Assembly (NCBI GenBank): GCA_900696525.1
Contig: CAADGL010000012.1
Location: 124,001 to 188,000 of the forward strand
Length of the DNA: 64,000 nt
From: an uncultured Planctomycetota bacterium
GTDB lineage: Bacteria > Planctomycetota > Phycisphaerae > UBA1845 > Fen-1342
Direction: 5' to 3'
Within the stretch, counting starts at the first letter, position 1. Each line of letters starts with the position of its first letter. The notes beneath the pieces were generated by a model that was given only the letters and a program-made list of their open reading frames with translations, was not told the DNA's origin and made no database searches. Made by a program: the position numbers and the translations under genes. Shown here piece after piece: positions 59,641 to 64,000 of this stretch.

Positions 59641-61209
59641 TTGCGATTCAGCATCGTGATGCCGACGCGGAACCGGGCCAACCTGCTGGCGCGCTCGCTG
59701 AAGACGGCCCTGGCCCAGGCCGGCGACGACTACGAGGTCGTCGTCTCGAACAACTGCTGCGAGGACCACACCGACCGCGTGGTGCAGGACCTGGCGCATC
59801 CGCGGCTGCGCTGCGTCCGCACCGAGCGCGTCCTCCCCATGCACGAGCATTGGGATTTCGCGCTGCGTCAGGCGCGCGGCGAGTACGTCACGTTCCTCTG
59901 CGACGACGACGGACTGCACCCCCGCGCGCTGGAGATCGCCCGCCAGGTCATCGACCGCCGCCGCCCCGACCTGCTGGCGTGGAACTTCGCCATCTACATT
60001 CACCCGCACTGGCCCGACGCCCTGCGCCGCAACACGCTCAAGGCCGGCCTCTACGCCAACCAGGTGCGGCGCGTCGCCGCCGCCCGCGCCCTGCGCAGCG
60101 CCTTCGACCTGCGCTTCCCCAGCCCCTTCACGCTGCCGCTGATGCTCAACTCCCTGTGCCGACGATCGGTGCTGGAACGCATCACGGCCGCCGCCGGCAC
60201 GCTCTTTCCGCCCACGTCGCCCGACTTCTCGTCGATGGCCCTGATGCTGTCGGCGGTGGACGAGTATCTCTGGCTCGACGCGCCGCTGATGCTCTCCGGC
60301 ACGGCGCCCGAGGGCATTGGCGCTACCGAACCCGCTAACGGCCAGGCGTTTCGCACCTACATCGACGAGCTCGGCGGCGCGCCGGCCTGGGCCCGCCACG
60401 TGCCTCTGCGCCAGCAGACCAGCCTCAACAACATCGCCGACTCCCTGCTGCGCGCCCGGCAGCTCGCCCCCGCGCTCGCCGGCTACGACCTGAACTGGCC
60501 CGCCTACTTCGCCCAGTGCCGCGGCATGCTCGAACAACGCGACCGCCACGACGGCGACACCGCCGCCGACTGGCAGGAGTACCACGCCGCCGTCCGCAGC
60601 CGCGGCCCCGGCTTCGAGACGCAGATCGCCGCCGCGCTGTGCGACCTGCGCAGCGTGCCCGCGCCGACCGAGCACCCGGCGATCGAGCCGGTGTTCGACG
60701 GGCTGGCGGCCCCGCTGTTCGTCCCGCCCGCGCGCGGCGAGCAGGCCGGCTTCCGCAATCTCGCGGATTGTGCGGCGCTGCTGGAGGACTGGCTGCCCGC
60801 GCGCAGTCTCGATCCGCAGCGTTTCATCGACGCCGTGCGCGACGCGCTCTCCCAGCGCCCCCAGGTGCGCCGCGTCGTCCTGTATGGCCTCGGCCGCTTC
60901 GGCGGACACGTCTGGCATGCGCTCGAACCGTGGCTGACGCCGCGCGGCGTGAGCCTGCGCTACGTCGATGACCAGGTCTCGAACCCGGACGACCCGCGGG
61001 CCGGCGTGCTTCCGCCGCGCTCCGAATGGGAGCAGTGTCTCATCGTCGTGACGCCGTGGGAGGACGACGCGATCCGCCGACGGCTCGAAAGCCTGCGCGG
61101 CGAGCGCGGGCGGCATTACCTCACGTGGCGCGACGTTGCGACTGGACGGGCGAACGGTGCCGGGCGGCGCTCGTCACCCTCGACCGCCGCGGCTCACCGG
61201 CGGACGTAG
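59641..61209 (+). CDS. Family 2 glycosyltransferase with C-terminal Rossmann-like domain
   Basis: A 522-residue protein. Residues 1-245 are a GT-A domain: RFSIVMPTRNRANLLARSL, LRQARGEYVTFLCDDDGLHPRALE (DxD type) and LTFPSPFTLPL-type acceptor segments. After an uncharacterised middle, residues about 410-510 contain VRRVVLYGLGRFGGHVWHALEPWL and LRYVDDQVSN. This is a GxGxxG Rossmann-like nucleotide-binding pattern of the kind used by sugar-modifying N-terminal domains. TTG 59641 is chosen because AGGAG lies six bases upstream and the GT fold starts at once. Its 3' end overlaps the convergent dehydrogenase by 16 bases. Confidence 0.82.
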   Translation: MRFSIVMPTRNRANLLARSLKTALAQAGDDYEVVVSNNCCEDHTDRVVQDLAHPRLRCVRTERVLPMHEHWDFALRQARGEYVTFLCDDDGLHPRALEIARQVIDRRRPDLLAWNFAIYIHPHWPDALRRNTLKAGLYANQVRRVAAARALRSAFDLRFPSPFTLPLMLNSLCRRSVLERITAAAGTLFPPTSPDFSSMALMLSAVDEYLWLDAPLMLSGTAPEGIGATEPANGQAFRTYIDELGGAPAWARHVPLRQQTSLNNIADSLLRARQLAPALAGYDLNWPAYFAQCRGMLEQRDRHDGDTAADWQEYHAAVRSRGPGFETQIAAALCDLRSVPAPTEHPAIEPVFDGLAAPLFVPPARGEQAGFRNLADCAALLEDWLPARSLDPQRFIDAVRDALSQRPQVRRVVLYGLGRFGGHVWHALEPWLTPRGVSLRYVDDQVSNPDDPRAGVLPPRSEWEQCLIVVTPWEDDAIRRRLESLRGERGRHYLTWRDVATGRANGAGRRSSPSTAAAHRRT

Positions 61210-61892
61210 AGGGTCTCGCCGCTGGCCGGCGCGAGGCGCGGATCGCAGAGCGTTTCGATCACGCCGGCCACGTCGTCGGGCGCGAGCGTCTGCTCGGCGG
61301 GGAGCGCCGGGAAGTGCTCGCGCAGCATCGTGGTCTCGACGGCGCCCGGCGCGACCGCGTAGGCCCGGATGCCGTGCGGCTTGCCCTCGGCGGCGATGGC
61401 GCGCGTGAACAGGCTTACCCAGGCCTTCGACGCGCCATACACCGCAAAGCCCGGAAACGGATCGATGGCCGCCAGCGACGAGACGCTGACGACGACCCCG
61501 CCCCGGCGGCTTCGAAAGATCGGCCAGGCCGCCTGCGTCGCGTGAAAAACACCGGCGACGTTCACCCGCATCACCTCGTCGAACTCGGCGGCGGTCATCT
61601 GCTCCAGCGGCGCGAGCGGGGCGACTCCGGCGTTGTTCACAAGCACGTCGAGCCGGCCGGCTGCCGCGTGCGCCTCGGCGATCATGCCGCGAGCCTGGGC
61701 GTTGTCGCCGACGTCGGCCACGATCGCGTCGCATTCGACCCCGGCCTCGCGCAGTTGGTGCAGGGCGCCCTCGATCCCCTGCCGGCGACGGGCGGTGATG
61801 AAGACGCGGTAGCCGGCGCGCCCAAGCCGCAGGGCGGTCGCCAGGCCGATGCCGCGGCTGCCGCCGGTGATCAGACACGCGCGCTTGCTCAT
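61194..61892 (-). CDS. Short-chain dehydrogenase/reductase
   Basis: A 232-residue NAD(P)-dependent oxidoreductase. The nucleotide site is TGGSRGIG (about 9-16), NNAG is at about 86-89, and the catalytic Ser139, Tyr152 and Lys156 lie in SVSSL and VYGASKAW. It is a normal classical SDR of about family length. The substrate is unknown. Its 3' end overlaps the convergent glycosyltransferase by 16 bases. Upstream of it lies a TauE/SafE transporter gene, nine bases away on the same strand, so they may be co-transcribed. Confidence 0.92.
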   Translation of the reverse strand: MSKRACLITGGSRGIGLATALRLGRAGYRVFITARRRQGIEGALHQLREAGVECDAIVADVGDNAQARGMIAEAHAAAGRLDVLVNNAGVAPLAPLEQMTAAEFDEVMRVNVAGVFHATQAAWPIFRSRRGGVVVSVSSLAAIDPFPGFAVYGASKAWVSLFTRAIAAEGKPHGIRAYAVAPGAVETTMLREHFPALPAEQTLAPDDVAGVIETLCDPRLAPASGETLYVRR

Positions 61893-61901
61893 GCTCCATC
61901 C

Positions 61902-62738
61902 TCAGCCGAGCGCCAGCCGCAGCCCGGTCACGACCAGCACGCCGTAGAAAAGATACCGCAACCACGCGACAGGCAGGCGGTGAGAAAGCACGGCGCCCCA
62001 CCAGCCGCCGACGACGGCCCCCGGCGCGAGCCACAGCCCCAGCCACAGCCCGTCGACCGGATCAAGGCCAAGCCCGGCCACCGCGAGGCTCTGAAAGCCA
62101 ACCGCCGCGCCAGCCACGCCGATGATCATGGCGGTCGAGTTGGCGATCGCGTAGCGCACGCGCACGCCAAAGATATGCGATTGGGCCGGCACGGCCCACA
62201 CGCCGCCCGCGACACCCAGCAGCCCGGCAATGACGCCCGCGGGCAAACCGACAATCAGCCCGAACCGCAGCCAGCGCGCCGCCGTCGGACAGCTCGATAC
62301 GCGGCCGCCGTCACCGTTGGCCGACGGCGCCATGGTAGCCTGCAACGCGACGGCGGCGATCATGAACACGCCGAAAAGGCGCGCCAGCCAGTGCGTGTTC
62401 TCCTTGCTGAACAGGCCGGCCAGGACGACCCCCGCGGCCACGCCGGCGATTCCGAGCGGGATGATCCCGCGCAGCATCGGCGCGACGATGGCCCGCGCCC
62501 GCGCCTGGCGCATCGTCGCCGGAATCGACACGACGACCGAACTGGCCAGCGAGGCCAGCTTGTAAAGGTGCAGCGAGTCGGGACCATAGCGCGGGCCAAG
62601 AATCAGCAGCAGCGCCGGAATCATGACCAGCCCGCCGCCGATCCCGAACATCCCGCCCAGCAGGCCCGCGAGCGCCCCAACCAATGGCAGCACCAGCAGC
62701 GGTGCCAGGTCCGGAATCGAGATGGCCAGTGGTTCCAT
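61902..62738 (-). CDS. TauE/SafE-family membrane transporter
   Basis: A 278-residue integral membrane protein with about eight helices, in two repeats: LVLPLVGALAGLLGGMFGIGGGLVMIPALLLI, then GVLAGLPAGVIAGLLGVAGGVWAVPAQS. The duplicated GGxxGIGGG pattern is the TauE/SafE hallmark. These transporters move sulfite or sulfonate-related anions. It precedes the SDR gene on the same strand. Confidence 0.9.
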   Translation of the reverse strand: MEPLAISIPDLAPLLVLPLVGALAGLLGGMFGIGGGLVMIPALLLILGPRYGPDSLHLYKLASLASSVVVSIPATMRQARARAIVAPMLRGIIPLGIAGVAAGVVLAGLFSKENTHWLARLFGVFMIAAVALQATMAPSANGDGGRVSSCPTAARWLRFGLIVGLPAGVIAGLLGVAGGVWAVPAQSHIFGVRVRYAIANSTAMIIGVAGAAVGFQSLAVAGLGLDPVDGLWLGLWLAPGAVVGGWWGAVLSHRLPVAWLRYLFYGVLVVTGLRLALG

Positions 62739-62848
62739 CGTTCTCGCCGGGCGAATAGGATAGGCGGACCGGCGCGGCCAGGCCGCTACGACGCAAGAGG
62801 CGGATGATAGCCTGCCATCCAGGATCGCGTGTGCGGGGTTCCGGCGAG

Positions 62849-63415
62849 ATGGGAAACGACGTCAACCGACGACGGCTGGTGCTGATCCTGCTGGCGGCCG
62901 CAAGCGTCGGTATCGGCGCCGGAGCGTGGGCATGGCGTTCGGCGGCGTATCCCAAGCGCTTCGCCGAGGTCGTGCCCGGCCGGCTTTATCGCAGCGGCGA
63001 ACTGGCCCCGCAGCAGCTTGAGCGCGTTGCCCGGGAGCACGGCGTGCGCACGGTGCTGTCGCTGCTCGATCCGAATGCTCCGCAGAGCGTGGCCGAGCGG
63101 GCGGCTGCGGAGCGCCTTGGATTGCGCTGGATCAACGTCCCGCTGCGGGGCGACGGCAGCAGCACGGACGCCGACCGCGACGTGATCCGCGACGTGATCC
63201 TTGATCCGGACTGTGGTCCGCTGCTGGTGCATTGCGCCGCGGGCGCGAACCGCACCGGGCTGGCGATCGCCATGTACCGCATCAACGCCGAGGGCTGGAC
63301 GGTCGAGCAGGCGCTGGCCGAGATGCGCCGCTTCGGATTCGACGACCTGCCGAAGCACCAGAACCTGCGCGACGCGCTGGCGGCAGAGGCCCAGCGCGCC
63401 GGCGCGGGGCCATAA
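62849..63415 (+). CDS. Membrane-anchored tyrosine/dual-specificity phosphatase
   Basis: A 188-residue protein with a basic N-terminus (GNDVNRRR), one membrane helix (LVLILLAAASVGIGAGAWAW) and a DSP-type phosphatase domain outside. The signature is HCAAGANRTG with Cys129 and Arg135, and the general-acid region is the D-rich PLRGDGSSTDADRD loop. The domain looks like the DUF442/SH-DSP group of planctomycetes. Its role may be in polysaccharide export, since glycosyltransferases are near, but this is speculation. The start is ATG 62849. Confidence 0.85.
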   Translation: MGNDVNRRRLVLILLAAASVGIGAGAWAWRSAAYPKRFAEVVPGRLYRSGELAPQQLERVAREHGVRTVLSLLDPNAPQSVAERAAAERLGLRWINVPLRGDGSSTDADRDVIRDVILDPDCGPLLVHCAAGANRTGLAIAMYRINAEGWTVEQALAEMRRFGFDDLPKHQNLRDALAAEAQRAGAGP

Positions 63416-63431
63416 CCCGAAGCAAGCGCCA

Positions 63432-63460
63432 CGTCAGAGCCGGGCTGTCCCCGGCCCGGC
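63432..63460 (+). repeat. CGTCAGAGCCGGGCTGT hairpin repeat, copy 2
   Basis: The same 17-mer as at 22345-22361, again followed by a GC-rich partner arm: GCCGGGC (63439-63445) pairs with GCCCGGC (63454-63460) across an eight-base loop. It lies 17 bases after the phosphatase stop and 28 bases before the convergent sigma gene stop, where it may serve as a terminator for either. Confidence 0.6.
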
Positions 63461-63488
63461 ACGGTCGGAGGCGAGCCCTTACCCGTGC

Positions 63489-64000
63489 TCAGGCCACCAT
63501 GTCGCAGGTGGTCGTGGCGAAGCGGTTGCGCAGGTGCTCGACGATCTCGGCGTGGCGCTGGCAGACGCGGGACTCGCTCACGCCGAGCACGGCGCCGATC
63601 TCCGACATCGTCAGTCGCTCGTAGTAGTAGAGGGTGATGATCAGACGGTCCTGTTCTTTCAATCCGCGCGTCAGGTAGTCGCGGATCAGTTCCCGTTCGG
63701 TGTGCTGGACCGGGCTCGGCCCGGGGTCGGGCGGCGCGGGCCAGCCGCCGCGGGCCTCGTCGTTGCGGTCCCCGTACGGCTCCAGCGGGACGCTGTGAGC
63801 GGCCAGGACGGTGCTGCGCATGCGGATGAACTTGTTGTAGGACAGCCCCATCTGCTGCGCCAGCTCGTGCGAGTTCGGCTGGCAGCCGCGCTCGGCCTGG
63901 TAGCGCTCTTCGGCGGCGTTGAGCGCCCGCTCGAATTTGCGACCGGAGCGGCCGAGCGGGTCGATCTCGCGCTGCCAGTCGCGGATCGCACCCACGATTC
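63489..64000 (-). CDS. FliA-like sigma factor, 5'-truncated by window edge
   Basis: The visible 170 residues match regions 3 and 4 of FliA/WhiG (sigma-28) factors. Region 3 is AIRDWQREIDPLGRSGRKFERALNAAEE with the QAERGCQPNSHELAQQMGLS segment, and region 4.2 is LTMSEIGAVLGVSESRVCQRHAEIVEHL. That VSESRVxQ...H helix is typical of FliA. The visible start GAIRDW is internal to the family, so the N-terminus and region 2 lie past the right edge. Sigma-28 drives flagellar and chemotaxis genes, so this suggests a motile stage. Confidence 0.85.
   Translation of the reverse strand, partial: IVGAIRDWQREIDPLGRSGRKFERALNAAEERYQAERGCQPNSHELAQQMGLSYNKFIRMRSTVLAAHSVPLEPYGDRNDEARGGWPAPPDPGPSPVQHTERELIRDYLTRGLKEQDRLIITLYYYERLTMSEIGAVLGVSESRVCQRHAEIVEHLRNRFATTTCDMVA

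Noticed and set aside
61026-62807. 593-residue plus-strand frame over the SDR and transporter genes
   Set aside because: It is antisense to two genes with clear motifs and lacks any of its own.

Overview
The window is about 64 kb of very GC-rich bacterial chromosome, densely coded on both strands. It carries roughly 60 genes, two tRNA genes, no rRNA, no CRISPR array and no recognisable transposase or phage block. It looks like a Gram-negative member of the Planctomycetota, possibly Phycisphaerae-like; this is an inference. The grounds are: a prepilin-type secreted protein with the [16 protein letters not shown] leader and a CLANLRNI segment (5663-6733); zinc ribbons of the CxxCGYDLR...CPECG type at the end of membrane proteins; a lone dnaA with no dnaN beside it; lpxB, lolD-like and FtsX-type export genes that imply an outer membrane; and many secreted or lipoprotein genes of unknown function.

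Layout. 1-5431: an MscS channel cut by the window edge, an rtcB-type RNA ligase broken by a 25-bp insertion, then a GNAT/ABC-ATPase/ABC-permease operon. 5663-12310: prepilin-like protein, FabH-fold enzyme lacking two of the three usual catalytic residues, a large secreted protein, a MaoC hydratase and an Eis-like acetyltransferase. 12579-18120: SpoIIE-type phosphatase, mutY, small membrane protein, FtsX permease plus LolD-type ATPase, tRNA-Cys. 18157-25312: nfo, maf, a sigma-70 factor, lpxB, an amidohydrolase, a class I aminotransferase and a lipoate ligase homologue. 25369-30338: secreted or lipoprotein genes, a TlpA-like thiol oxidoreductase and an acetyltransferase. 30577-38118: dnaA with promoter and terminator, then a possible signalling group: GspE/PilB ATPase, double-FHA coiled-coil protein, receiver-like protein ending in a FliM-like peptide, and a GGDEF cyclase. 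38219-41160: pdxH, groES without groEL, rhomboid protease, tRNA-Lys. 41415-48050: a complete SUF iron-sulfur operon (sufR-B-C-D-S-U-T). 48173-52871: paired lipoproteins, zinc-ribbon membrane proteins and fumC. 52988-58449: NAD kinase, two HAD phosphatases and the phosphatidylethanolamine genes psd and pssA. 58593-64000: two family 2 glycosyltransferases, a short-chain dehydrogenase, a TauE/SafE transporter, an anchored tyrosine phosphatase and a FliA-like sigma factor cut by the right edge.

The most notable non-coding structure is a dispersed intergenic repeat built on GCGCGGCTCGGATCGG. It occurs at six loci and at one of them forms a perfect 27-bp inverted repeat. A second, smaller hairpin repeat occurs twice, once inside the 3' end of lpxB. 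The most interesting coding observation is the receiver-like protein at 36211-36816, whose C-terminus mimics the CheY-binding N-terminus of FliM. It sits directly upstream of a diguanylate cyclase, behind a near-consensus promoter.
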